A stretch of 64,000 bases of DNA from VRUE01 sp963716735 (lineage in GTDB: Bacteria > Actinomycetota > Thermoleophilia > Solirubrobacterales > 70-9), in contig OY970321.1 of the NCBI GenBank assembly GCA_963716735.1, positions 1,178,001 to 1,242,000 of the forward strand. The letters are read 5' to 3'. The notes under the pieces are model-generated. The model ran no database searches, was not told the DNA's origin, and saw only the letters and a list, made by a program, of their open reading frames with translations. Positions 15,472 through 22,504 of this stretch are shown here, piece after piece (positions within the stretch are counted from its first letter, which is position 1; every line of letters begins with the position of its first letter). A program made the translations under genes and the position numbers.

Positions 15472-16759
15472 GCCCCGCTCCCTCCGGCTCGATCTCGGCA
15501 CCGACGCCGCCGTCGGCGAAGCGCAGTCTGACGCGTCCGGCGGCGATCGCCGCGGCGGCGCTCGTCACCGGCTCACCGCCGGCGTCCTCGGCAAGGGCAT
15601 AACCACGCTCCAGGGTGCGCTCCGGTTCGTGGGCACGGAATGCCACCTCGGCACGCCGCAGCGCCTCGCGCTTGCTGTCCGCGTCCGCCCCGGCGGCGCG
15701 GCGGGCGGCGCGGGAGAGGACGACGAGGGCGAGGCGACGCTGGAAGGCGCGGCGCTCGGCCAGGCCGCGTTCGGCGGAGGCGCGGATCTCCCGCGTCTTC
15801 TGGTTGAGCGCGACCCGCTCCCGCCGCAGCGCCCGGGCCGGCCCGCGGGCCAGCGCCACCAGGTGCCGGCTGCGCGTGCCGACGGCGCCCTCTCCAGCCC
15901 GCCGCAGGGCGACGGCGCTGCGGTTCAGCGCGGCGCGCGCGGCGAAGCAGTCGAGCGGTACGACCGCCTCGGCGGCGTGGGTCGGGGTCGAGCAGGCAAC
16001 GGCGGCGACGTCGTCGATCAGGGTCGAGTCCCGCTCGTGCCCGACGGCGCTGATCAGGGGCACCCGCAGCATCGCCACCGTGCGGCAGAGGGTCTCGTCG
16101 CAAAAGGCCCAGAGGTCGGCGAGGCTGCCGCCGCCACGGGCGACGACGATCGCCTCCACCGCCGGAGTCGCGGCGAGCTCCTGGATCGCCGCGCCTATCG
16201 CCGGGGCCGCCCGCCGGTCCTGCACGGGCGCGAACCCCCAGACCACGGTTCCCGCCCAGCCGCGGCGCTGCAGGCCGGCGAGCAGATCACGCCTGGCGGC
16301 ACCGCTTTCCGCCGTAACCACCCCGATCGTCTTCGGCAGCCGCGGTCGCGCCAGCTGCTTCTGCAGCTCGAAAAGGCCCTCGGCGCGAAGCTGCTTGCGC
16401 AGCGCCTCGAGTCGAGCGAGCAGGTCGCCCTCTCCGGCGAGGCGCACGTGCGTCGCCCGGAAGGCAAAGCTCGGCGAGGCCTGGCCGCCACCGGGGTAGT
16501 AGTCGGGCCCGCCGCCGATCACGACTTCGGCCCCGTCGCGCAGGCCCCCCTCAGGCAGACCCGCCTTCTCCAGGTCGTCAAGCCAGATCGCACAGGGAAC
16601 CGCGCCCTCGGCGTCGCGCAGCTCGAAGTAAGCCTGGACCTTGCTGCGGGAGACGCCGGTCACCTCGCCGACGAGGCGCACGCGTGCTCTCCGGCGCAGC
16701 TCTTCCTGCAGCTTGCGGGCATAGCGGCCGACGGGGAAAGGACCGGGAAGCTCTTCCAC
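15464..16759 (-). CDS. xseA: Exodeoxyribonuclease VII large subunit
   Basis: A 431-residue protein with an N-terminal OB-fold (RVRLVGEVTGVSRSKVQAYF and ELRDAEGAVPCAIW), then the Exonuc_VII_L domain with IGVVTAESGAARRDLLAGLQ, the Gly-rich EAIVVARGGGSLADLWAFCD and VPLISAVGHERDSTLIDDVA, followed by a long coiled-coil arm that receives XseB. Length is normal for the family. It is the first gene of an xseA-xseB-VOC operon and starts 10 nt from the end of the HxlR regulator gene on the same strand. Confidence 0.95.
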   Translation of the reverse strand: MEELPGPFPVGRYARKLQEELRRRARVRLVGEVTGVSRSKVQAYFELRDAEGAVPCAIWLDDLEKAGLPEGGLRDGAEVVIGGGPDYYPGGGQASPSFAFRATHVRLAGEGDLLARLEALRKQLRAEGLFELQKQLARPRLPKTIGVVTAESGAARRDLLAGLQRRGWAGTVVWGFAPVQDRRAAPAIGAAIQELAATPAVEAIVVARGGGSLADLWAFCDETLCRTVAMLRVPLISAVGHERDSTLIDDVAAVACSTPTHAAEAVVPLDCFAARAALNRSAVALRRAGEGAVGTRSRHLVALARGPARALRRERVALNQKTREIRASAERGLAERRAFQRRLALVVLSRAARRAAGADADSKREALRRAEVAFRAHEPERTLERGYALAEDAGGEPVTSAAAAIAAGRVRLRFADGGVGAEIEPEGAGHE

Positions 16760-16769
16760 CCTAGTGAGG

Positions 16770-17105
16770 CTACCCAGAGCGCCAGCGGCGAGCCCAGGTC
16801 TTGAGCTCGGCTATCGCGGGGCGCAGCTCCGAGCCCGCCTGGGTCAGCGAGTAGGTCACGCGCACCGGCGAGCCCGCCTCGACCTCACGCTGAACGAGCC
16901 CCTCCTGCTCGAGCTCGCGCAAGCGCTGCGAGAGCAGGCGGTCAGAGAGTCCCGGCACCGCCTTGGCGAGCTCGCCAAAACGCAGCGGCCCCTCGGTGAG
17001 GGCGGAGACGATCGCCCCCGTCCAGCGTTTGCCGATCAACTCGATCGCGGCGTGGAAATGCGGGCAGACGCCAGGGGGCTGCTCTTGGGCGGATACGGCC
17101 TCCAC
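16770..17105 (-). CDS. HxlR-family transcriptional regulator
   Basis: A 111-residue winged-helix protein with the HxlR signature: a conserved N-terminal cysteine in CPHFHAAIELIGKRWTGAI, RFGELAKAVPGLSDRLLSQR as the recognition helix, LRELEQEGLVQREV as the wing entry, and VRVTYSLTQAGSELRPAIAE. HxlR proteins commonly sense thiol-reactive or aldehyde stress through the N-terminal Cys. A CTTAC/GTAAG dyad 11 nt upstream of its start (17116-17130) is a likely self-operator that also covers the promoter of the divergent protease gene. Confidence 0.92.
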   Translation of the reverse strand: MEAVSAQEQPPGVCPHFHAAIELIGKRWTGAIVSALTEGPLRFGELAKAVPGLSDRLLSQRLRELEQEGLVQREVEAGSPVRVTYSLTQAGSELRPAIAELKTWARRWRSG

Positions 17106-17115
17106 TTCGATCCAG

Positions 17116-17130
17116 CTTACTGAACGTAAG
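17116..17130. promoter_or_regulatory. Candidate HxlR operator CTTAC-N5-GTAAG
   Basis: The perfect dyad CTTACTGAACGTAAG lies in the 49-nt gap between the divergent HxlR and MarP-like genes. HxlR-type sites often contain ACTTAC/GTAAGT half sites. The assignment is by position and symmetry. Confidence 0.5.
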
Positions 17131-17154
17131 TATCGGGCCTGCTTGGATTACCGC

Positions 17155-18300
17155 ATGACCGTTCTCGACTGGGCGATCGTCGCCTTCACCATCGCCTTCG
17201 CGATGTGGGGTTACCGACAGGGACTGATCGTCGGCGTGCTGACGCTGTTCGGGTTCGGCGCGGGGGCGCTAGCCGGCAGCCGGCTCGGGCCGCTGCTGTT
17301 GAACGAGGGCTCGAGCTCCCCCTACGCACCGCTCTTCGCCGCACTGGGAGCGCTTCTGGTCGGTGCTGTGGTCGCGGTGACGTTGGAGAGCCTGGCCCTG
17401 GGACTGCGCGAGCGCGTGGTCCGCGGCCGCGTGCTGCACCTTGCCGACGGCGCCGGCGGGGCCGCCCTGATCGCCGCGGTCGCACTGGGGTTGACCTGGG
17501 TCTTCGGCGCGGTGGCGCTGCACGCTCCGGGCACCGCCCAACTGCGCGGCGACGTGCAGCGCTCGGAGATCCTGCGCAGCCTCAACGACCTGCTGCCACC
17601 CTCGGGCCCGGTCCTCAACGCGCTCAACCGGGTCGACCCCGCGCCCTCGATCGCCGGCCCGACCACCCCCGTGGCTCCACCGGACGCAGCGATCGCCTCC
17701 GACCTGGACGTGGACCGCGCGAGCCGCTCGGTCGTGCGCGTGCTAGGCACCGCCTGCGGCCTCGGAGTCGAGGGGTCTGGTTGGATTGCCCAGCCGGGCA
17801 TCGTCGTCACCAACGCCCACGTCCTCGCCGGCGAGGACGACACCACGGTCACCACGGTCGACGGCGCCTCGCTCGACGCCGTTCCGGTTCACTACGACCC
17901 GGACAACGACCTCGCGTTACTGCGGATCGACGCCTCGATCCCGGCGCTGCAAATAGCCCCCGACCCGCAGCGCGGAACCTCCGGTGCGGTCCTCGGCTAT
18001 CCCGAGAACGGCCCCTTCGCCGCCACCGCCGCCCGCATCGGCGACACCAGCACGGTGATCAGCGAGGACTCCTACGGCAACGGCCCGATCCAACGCCCGA
18101 TCGCCTTCCTCCGCGGCCACGTCCGCAGCGGCAACTCCGGCGGCCCCCTGATCGACGCCCAAGGCCAAGTAATGGCCACCGTCTTCGCCGCGACCACCAC
18201 CGGCCCCCCAGGCGGCTTTGCCGTCCCGAACGACGTTGTCCAGCAAGCTCTTCTCGAGGGAACGACGGCACCCGTAGACACCGGTCCCTGCACGGGGTAG
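17155..18300 (+). CDS. MarP-like membrane serine protease (CvpA + trypsin-like domain)
   Basis: A 381-residue protein from ATG 17155 (MTVLDWAIVAFTIAFAMWGY). The first ~125 residues contain four membrane segments of the CvpA/colicin V-production type. A periplasmic chymotrypsin-fold domain follows, with catalytic H222 (TNAHV), D252 (DNDLALL) and S328 (GNSGGP). This is the architecture of mycobacterial MarP, which protects against acid and oxidative stress by processing cell-wall hydrolases. It is divergent from the HxlR regulator and is followed by hairpin element A. Confidence 0.92.
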   Translation: MTVLDWAIVAFTIAFAMWGYRQGLIVGVLTLFGFGAGALAGSRLGPLLLNEGSSSPYAPLFAALGALLVGAVVAVTLESLALGLRERVVRGRVLHLADGAGGAALIAAVALGLTWVFGAVALHAPGTAQLRGDVQRSEILRSLNDLLPPSGPVLNALNRVDPAPSIAGPTTPVAPPDAAIASDLDVDRASRSVVRVLGTACGLGVEGSGWIAQPGIVVTNAHVLAGEDDTTVTTVDGASLDAVPVHYDPDNDLALLRIDASIPALQIAPDPQRGTSGAVLGYPENGPFAATAARIGDTSTVISEDSYGNGPIQRPIAFLRGHVRSGNSGGPLIDAQGQVMATVFAATTTGPPGGFAVPNDVVQQALLEGTTAPVDTGPCTG

Positions 18301-18304
18301 AGAC

Positions 18305-18420
18305 GGAGGGGTCGGGTACTGCTCCCGGCGGCTTGTACTTTTTCGTTGAACGCTCACGGGCGTCAGCAGCTACCCCGCCCCATCGAAAAAGTTGAGCCGG
18401 GAGCAGTACCCGACCCCTCC
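18305..18420. repeat. Intergenic long-hairpin element A (conserved core inside variable stem)
   Basis: Outer arms 18305-18329 and 18396-18420 are a perfect 25-bp inverted repeat. Inside, ACTTTTTCG (18337-18345) pairs with CGAAAAAGT (18384-18392) and encloses 38 nt including CGGGCGTCAGC. The core from CTTGTACTTTTTCG to CGAAAAAGTT recurs in reverse orientation at 49178-49295, where the outer arms are different. It starts 4 nt after the MarP-like stop codon, so it may also serve as a terminator. Confidence 0.85.
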
Positions 18421-18440
18421 CCCCACTAAATTTCCGCTCA

Positions 18441-20174
18441 GTGAACAACTTGCCTCCCGAGGTACAGCGGCGCCGCCGTCTGGTGACCCGCGCTCTGCCG
18501 CTCATCCTCATCGCAATAATCGCCTTCGCCCTGGGCGCTTCAGCGGGCGCCCCGGGCTCACCGGAAAAGGAAGCCGCCGAGCGCTTCAGTCAGGCCTGGG
18601 CCCGCAAGGACTTCAGCGCGATGTACCGCGAGTTGAACGAAGCCTCGCGGCGCTCGGTAGGCGAAGACGAATTCGCCAAGGCCTACCGCGATGCGGCCGA
18701 GGTCGCGACGCTGCGCACGCTCGAGGTCCACTCACCCGGCGACCCCGGTAGCGAGAACGGCACCACCACGGTGCCGGTCCCGGTCGAAGCCGGCACCGTG
18801 GCCTTTGGCCTGGTCAGCGCCGACCTCGACCTCCCCTACGCCGAAGGTGGGATCGCCTGGGACCAGAGCCTCGTCTTCCCCGGCCTCGAACGCGGCGAGC
18901 GCCTGGAAAACCGGATCGACCTGGCACCGCGAGCGCCGATCCTCGCCCGCGACGGGACCATGCTCGCCGAAGGCCCGGCAGAAGAACGCGAACACCCGCT
19001 GGGAAGCGCCGCGATCGACGTCACCGGTGAAATCGGCATGGCCGAAGAAGAAGACGTCGCGGCGCTCTCGCGGCAGGGCTTTCCGGCGGGCACCCCGGTC
19101 GGCATCAGCGGCCTCGAGCAGGCCTTCAATGCGCGCCTCGCCGGCAAGCCCGGCGGCTCGCTGCTCGCGGTTGCCGGAGAAGGCGGCTCGGCACGGATCC
19201 TCTCCCAGGCCAAGCCACAAGCCGGGGCGCCGGTAAAGACGACGATCGACACCGACCTGCAGGTGGCGGCTGTCTCCGCGCTGGCGGGACGTTCCGGGGG
19301 CGTCGCCGTGCTCGACACCAAGAGCGGCGACGTCCGCGCCCTCGCGGGGCAGGCGTTCTCCGCGCCGCAGCCCCCCGGCTCGACCTTCAAGACGATCACC
19401 ACCACGGCCGCCCTGGAGAAGGGCGTCGTCTCGCTCGACGATGAATTCGAGATCGTCGACGGCGCCAACGTCGGCGGCCGCTTCATCAGCAACGCCAACG
19501 GCGAGTTCTGCGGCGGCACCTTCCGGGAAGCATTCGCCGAGTCCTGCAACGCGGACTTCGCCCCGCTGGGGCCGAAGATCGGCAACGACGACTTCGTCGA
19601 GGTCGCCGAACGCTTTGGCTTCAACTCCCCACCCACCCTCTACGCGCCACGAATAGTGGCCGAAGTGGAACCCGCCGAATCGACCATCCCGACCGATATC
19701 GGCGAGGAAGTCGACCTCGGGGTGACCGCGATCGGACAGGGGGAGGTCCTGGCGACCCCGCTGCAGATGGCGAGCGTCGCCCAGACGATCGGCAACGGCG
19801 GCGTCCGCGAGCCGACCTCCCTCGTCGCCAATCGCAAGCTGCGCCCCGAGCCGAATTCGGTCCGGGTGATGTCGAAGCGGATCGCCGACGAGTTGACCGA
19901 ACTGATGATCGGCGTCGTCACCGGGGGAACCGGCAGCGCCGCAGCCATCCCCGAGGCGCAGGTGGCGGGCAAGACCGGCACCGCCGAGTTGGGCCCGAAG
20001 CCCGGCACCGAGGGCGAAGAGGAACCCGAGCAGATCAAGGACGCCTGGTTCACCGCCTTCGCGCCGGCCGAAAAGGCCAAGCTCGCGGTCGGCGTCCTGC
20101 TGATCGAAGCCGAAGCGGCCGGCGGCGAAGTGGCCGCCCCGATCGCCGGCGAAGTGCTCTCCGCCGGGCTCTAG
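18441..20174 (+). CDS. Penicillin-binding protein (transpeptidase, NTF2-like/MecA N-domain)
   Basis: A 577-residue class B-type PBP starting at GTG 18441. One N-terminal membrane anchor (ALPLILIAIIAFALGASAG) is followed by an NTF2-like domain (ERFSQAWARKDFSAMYRELN), a dimerisation region (APILARDGTMLAEG) and the transpeptidase domain. Catalytic motifs are S314-TFK, S368-CN and K511-TG. It would cross-link peptidoglycan outside the membrane. The domain order resembles PBP2/PbpA-like and MecA-type proteins of Gram-positives. It is not linked to a SEDS partner here. Confidence 0.9.
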   Translation: MNNLPPEVQRRRRLVTRALPLILIAIIAFALGASAGAPGSPEKEAAERFSQAWARKDFSAMYRELNEASRRSVGEDEFAKAYRDAAEVATLRTLEVHSPGDPGSENGTTTVPVPVEAGTVAFGLVSADLDLPYAEGGIAWDQSLVFPGLERGERLENRIDLAPRAPILARDGTMLAEGPAEEREHPLGSAAIDVTGEIGMAEEEDVAALSRQGFPAGTPVGISGLEQAFNARLAGKPGGSLLAVAGEGGSARILSQAKPQAGAPVKTTIDTDLQVAAVSALAGRSGGVAVLDTKSGDVRALAGQAFSAPQPPGSTFKTITTTAALEKGVVSLDDEFEIVDGANVGGRFISNANGEFCGGTFREAFAESCNADFAPLGPKIGNDDFVEVAERFGFNSPPTLYAPRIVAEVEPAESTIPTDIGEEVDLGVTAIGQGEVLATPLQMASVAQTIGNGGVREPTSLVANRKLRPEPNSVRVMSKRIADELTELMIGVVTGGTGSAAAIPEAQVAGKTGTAELGPKPGTEGEEEPEQIKDAWFTAFAPAEKAKLAVGVLLIEAEAAGGEVAAPIAGEVLSAGL

Positions 20175-20176
20175 CG

Positions 20177-20725
20177 CTAGAGGTCCAGCATGACCTCGGC
20201 CGGGCCTTCGGGGCCCGGGATGGAGAGCGTCAGCGGACGGTCCTCAGAGGCCGAGGCGGGCAGGTCGAAGAGGACGAGCGAGCCCTCGATCGGACCCTGC
20301 TCGGGGGTCGAGTCGACGAGAGGAATCTGTTCCTGTGACTCGACCTTGCCACCGAAGGGGAATGCGTAGAGGCTTTCGCTCGGGATCGCGTCGAAGGTCT
20401 GGTGGCCGGCGTCGGTGATCGTGAAGGCATCGGCAAGCGCCTGCGTCTCTTCACTCTTGTTCTGGACTTCGAGGAAGACGCCGAAGTAGCTGTGGCCCTC
20501 GGAGAGCTCGGGCTGGCCGACGAGGTAGGCCGAGTCCTCGTTGTCGCTGGGGTTGAGGAAGCGCGAGAAGATGACGTTGTACCGGAGCTCTCCGAGCTTC
20601 ACCGGCTCGCCCTCGACGACGTCCTTGGAGTCGCTCGAGTAGCCGCAGGCCGAGAACGCGAAGGCGCTCAACGCGAGCGCGAGCAGGGCGAGCAACGACA
20701 GCGTGGTTCTGCGGCGGGGGACCAT
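20177..20725 (-). CDS. Secreted lipoprotein
   Basis: A 182-residue protein from ATG 20725. The signal peptide MVPRRRTTLSLLALLALALS ends in a lipobox FSAC, so the mature protein would be lipid-anchored at Cys. The mature part is a beta-sandwich-like domain (SYFGVFLEVQNKSEETQALA, SLVLFDLPASASEDRPLTLS) of the kind seen in DUF4352/telokin-like extracellular domains, which fits NSDNEDSAYLVG-type preceding strands. Function is unknown. It is convergent with the PBP gene (2-nt gap). Confidence 0.8.
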   Translation of the reverse strand: MVPRRRTTLSLLALLALALSAFAFSACGYSSDSKDVVEGEPVKLGELRYNVIFSRFLNPSDNEDSAYLVGQPELSEGHSYFGVFLEVQNKSEETQALADAFTITDAGHQTFDAIPSESLYAFPFGGKVESQEQIPLVDSTPEQGPIEGSLVLFDLPASASEDRPLTLSIPGPEGPAEVMLDL

Positions 20726-20763
20726 CGGCGGCGAGAGTCTATAAAGGCGCCCGGCAGCCCGCC

Positions 20764-21282
20764 TCACGGGATGCCGGTCGCGTGTGGATTGCCGCCGGCC
20801 ACGGCGATCGGAGCCGGAGGGGCGTCGCCGCTCTCGAGCTGGTCGCGGAGCCGCCGCAGCGCCTCGCGCCAGCCGCGCTGCTCGGAAATCGAGTTGCCGG
20901 CGAGCACCTCGAGTGCTCGGTCGAGCGGGTTCGACGGCTCGGTCCAGTGCGAGACGCGGACCGTGGTCAACGAGCCGCTGCCCTCGGTCACCTCCCACGC
21001 GACGGTTGTGGGGATCCGGTTGCCACGGCCACCACGGCCTTGCTCGACCAGCTTGTGCGGCTGCTCCAACTCGACGATCGCCGTGTCCATCCAGACCTTC
21101 CGCAACGGTGAGGCAACCCGGTATCGCGCCCCCGCACCGATTCCGCGGGGCTCGATCCGGGTCAGGTGGAACCCGGTGAGGAAATGATCGGTGAAGGAAG
21201 GCCTCAACGCCAGGTCGGCGATCGTCGCGAAGATGCGCTCGCGGGGAGCGTCGATCTCGATCTCTGCGCTGACCGGTCCCAC
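20764..21282 (-). CDS. SRPBCC (START/Bet v1-like) family protein
   Basis: A 172-residue protein with the opening typical of SRPBCC proteins (VSAEIEIDAPRERIFATIAD) and the following pattern GAGARYRVASPLRKVWMDTA, VELEQPHKLVEQGRGG, TTVRVSHWTEPSNPLDRALE, ending in a long C-terminal helix. The fold binds hydrophobic ligands or acts as a polyketide-cyclase-like enzyme; no specific ligand can be inferred. It sits directly upstream of the lipoprotein gene on the minus strand (38 nt apart). Confidence 0.85.
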   Translation of the reverse strand: MGPVSAEIEIDAPRERIFATIADLALRPSFTDHFLTGFHLTRIEPRGIGAGARYRVASPLRKVWMDTAIVELEQPHKLVEQGRGGRGNRIPTTVAWEVTEGSGSLTTVRVSHWTEPSNPLDRALEVLAGNSISEQRGWREALRRLRDQLESGDAPPAPIAVAGGNPHATGIP

Positions 21283-21431
21283 GGCGGCGGATTCTATGGG
21301 AAGGGAAGACCGCCGTTTGAGCCTCCGCGGTGTCGGGTAACGATCGCCGCAGGGCGTATCTGCGGCGAACTGCGGATGCGAAAAATCGGTAACCAGCTAG
21401 GATCCGCTGCAAGCAAGGGAAGGAGCAGGTC

Positions 21432-22001
21432 ATCTCCACCAGTCTCACCCCCACCCCGGCTTCCGATAGCTACCTCAGCGGGACATTTCCCGGTCCAGGT
21501 ACGTATTTCTGCGTCGAGTGCGGCTCCCAGGTCGCCCTCCAGGAGGACGATCAGCTACCCGACTGCTCTCGCTGTGGCGCCTCCAGCTTCAGGCTCGACT
21601 CGATCTTCGAGTCGATGCAGGAGCACGGCGGGACCACCGCGGAGTTCGACGTGCCCAGCGGGCTTGTCGCGACAGCGTGGCTGGAGGAGCTGCGAGCCGA
21701 CCTGGTACCTGGCAGCCGCCACCTGGTCTGCCGCGAGAGTGGCGAGGTGCTCGACTTCGAGATCGAGCCCGGCTGGACCAGGATCGGCCGCAGCGTCGCC
21801 GCCGACATCCGCCTCGATGACCCCAGCGTCTCGCGCCGCCACGCCCTGGTCGTCTCCGAACCGGGTGAGTCGCTGCGTGTCCTCGACGATCGCAGCCTCA
21901 ACGGCGTCTTCGTCAACGCCAGAGAGATCGAGTGGGGCAAGCTGGCCGACGGCGACGAGTTGACGATAGGCCGCTACCGCCTCTTCGCCCTCGAAGGCTG
22001 A
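21432..22001 (+). CDS. Zinc-ribbon plus FHA-domain protein, probable ATC start codon
   Basis: The frame encodes 189 residues when begun at ATC 21432, which has AAGGAG at ideal spacing. Upstream to the in-frame TAA (21390) and downstream to ATG 21615 there is no ATG, GTG, TTG or CTG. The segment before 21615 clearly codes: YFCVECGSQ...CSRCGAS is a four-cysteine zinc ribbon. The C-terminal FHA domain (IGRSVAADIRLDDPSVSRRH, RSLNGVFVN) binds phosphothreonine peptides. The product probably takes part in Ser/Thr kinase signalling. A start at 21615 would lose the zinc ribbon. Confidence 0.8.
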   Translation: MSTSLTPTPASDSYLSGTFPGPGTYFCVECGSQVALQEDDQLPDCSRCGASSFRLDSIFESMQEHGGTTAEFDVPSGLVATAWLEELRADLVPGSRHLVCRESGEVLDFEIEPGWTRIGRSVAADIRLDDPSVSRRHALVVSEPGESLRVLDDRSLNGVFVNAREIEWGKLADGDELTIGRYRLFALEG

Positions 22002-22042
22002 ATCCGCAAATTCCGGCCTGCGGCGCCCGTAGAGTGGGCACC

Positions 22043-22405
22043 ATGGACTCTGCCCAAGACCCATCGGTTGCCGCCGAGCAAGCTCGGCGGCGCCTGCATG
22101 AAGAGATAGAGCGCGTCCGCACGGGTGTAGAGGAGATGCTTGCCGAGCAGGGCAACGACGACGCCAATCTTCAGCGCGAGCTAGACGCCCTGCGCGAAGA
22201 CACCAGGCTCTACGTCAAGCAGCGACTCCGCAAGAGCGAGAAGCGCGCTGACAAGCGCCTCAACAAGCTAGAGCGCCGCATCGATCAGGTCGAGCAGGAC
22301 CGCAAACTCGCTGAGTGGCGCATCCACACGAACACCGAGGCAATGCTCGACGGCCTCCTCAAAGAGGTCCGCGCCATAGCCGATCTCCTGACCCGCACGA
22401 GATAG
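22043..22405 (+). CDS. Coiled-coil protein of unknown function
   Basis: A 120-residue highly charged protein from ATG 22043. Almost the whole chain (RRRLHEEIERVRTGVEEMLA, LRKSEKRADKRLNKLERRID, QVEQDRKLAEWRIHTNTEAM) has heptad periodicity and should form a long coiled coil. There is no membrane segment or recognisable family. It lies 41 nt downstream of the FHA gene on the same strand, and its stop codon is part of the long hairpin at 22403-22504. Confidence 0.65.
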   Translation: MDSAQDPSVAAEQARRRLHEEIERVRTGVEEMLAEQGNDDANLQRELDALREDTRLYVKQRLRKSEKRADKRLNKLERRIDQVEQDRKLAEWRIHTNTEAMLDGLLKEVRAIADLLTRTR

Positions 22406-22504
22406 GCACGGGGACCCCTCCGGCAGAACTTGTGAGCCGGCACGCCGACCGCGCCTCCACCGAGTTACCGGCGGCGGGTTCGGCCGGAGGGGTCCCCGTG
22501 CCTA
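22403..22504. repeat. Intergenic long-hairpin element D between convergent genes
   Basis: A perfect 22-bp inverted repeat (22403-22424 and 22483-22504) encloses 58 nt. Each arm begins with the stop codon TAG of the flanking convergent gene (plus-strand coiled-coil gene; minus-strand gltB). It is well placed to be a bidirectional terminator. The loop lacks the T5CG/CGA5 core of elements A and B. Confidence 0.8.
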
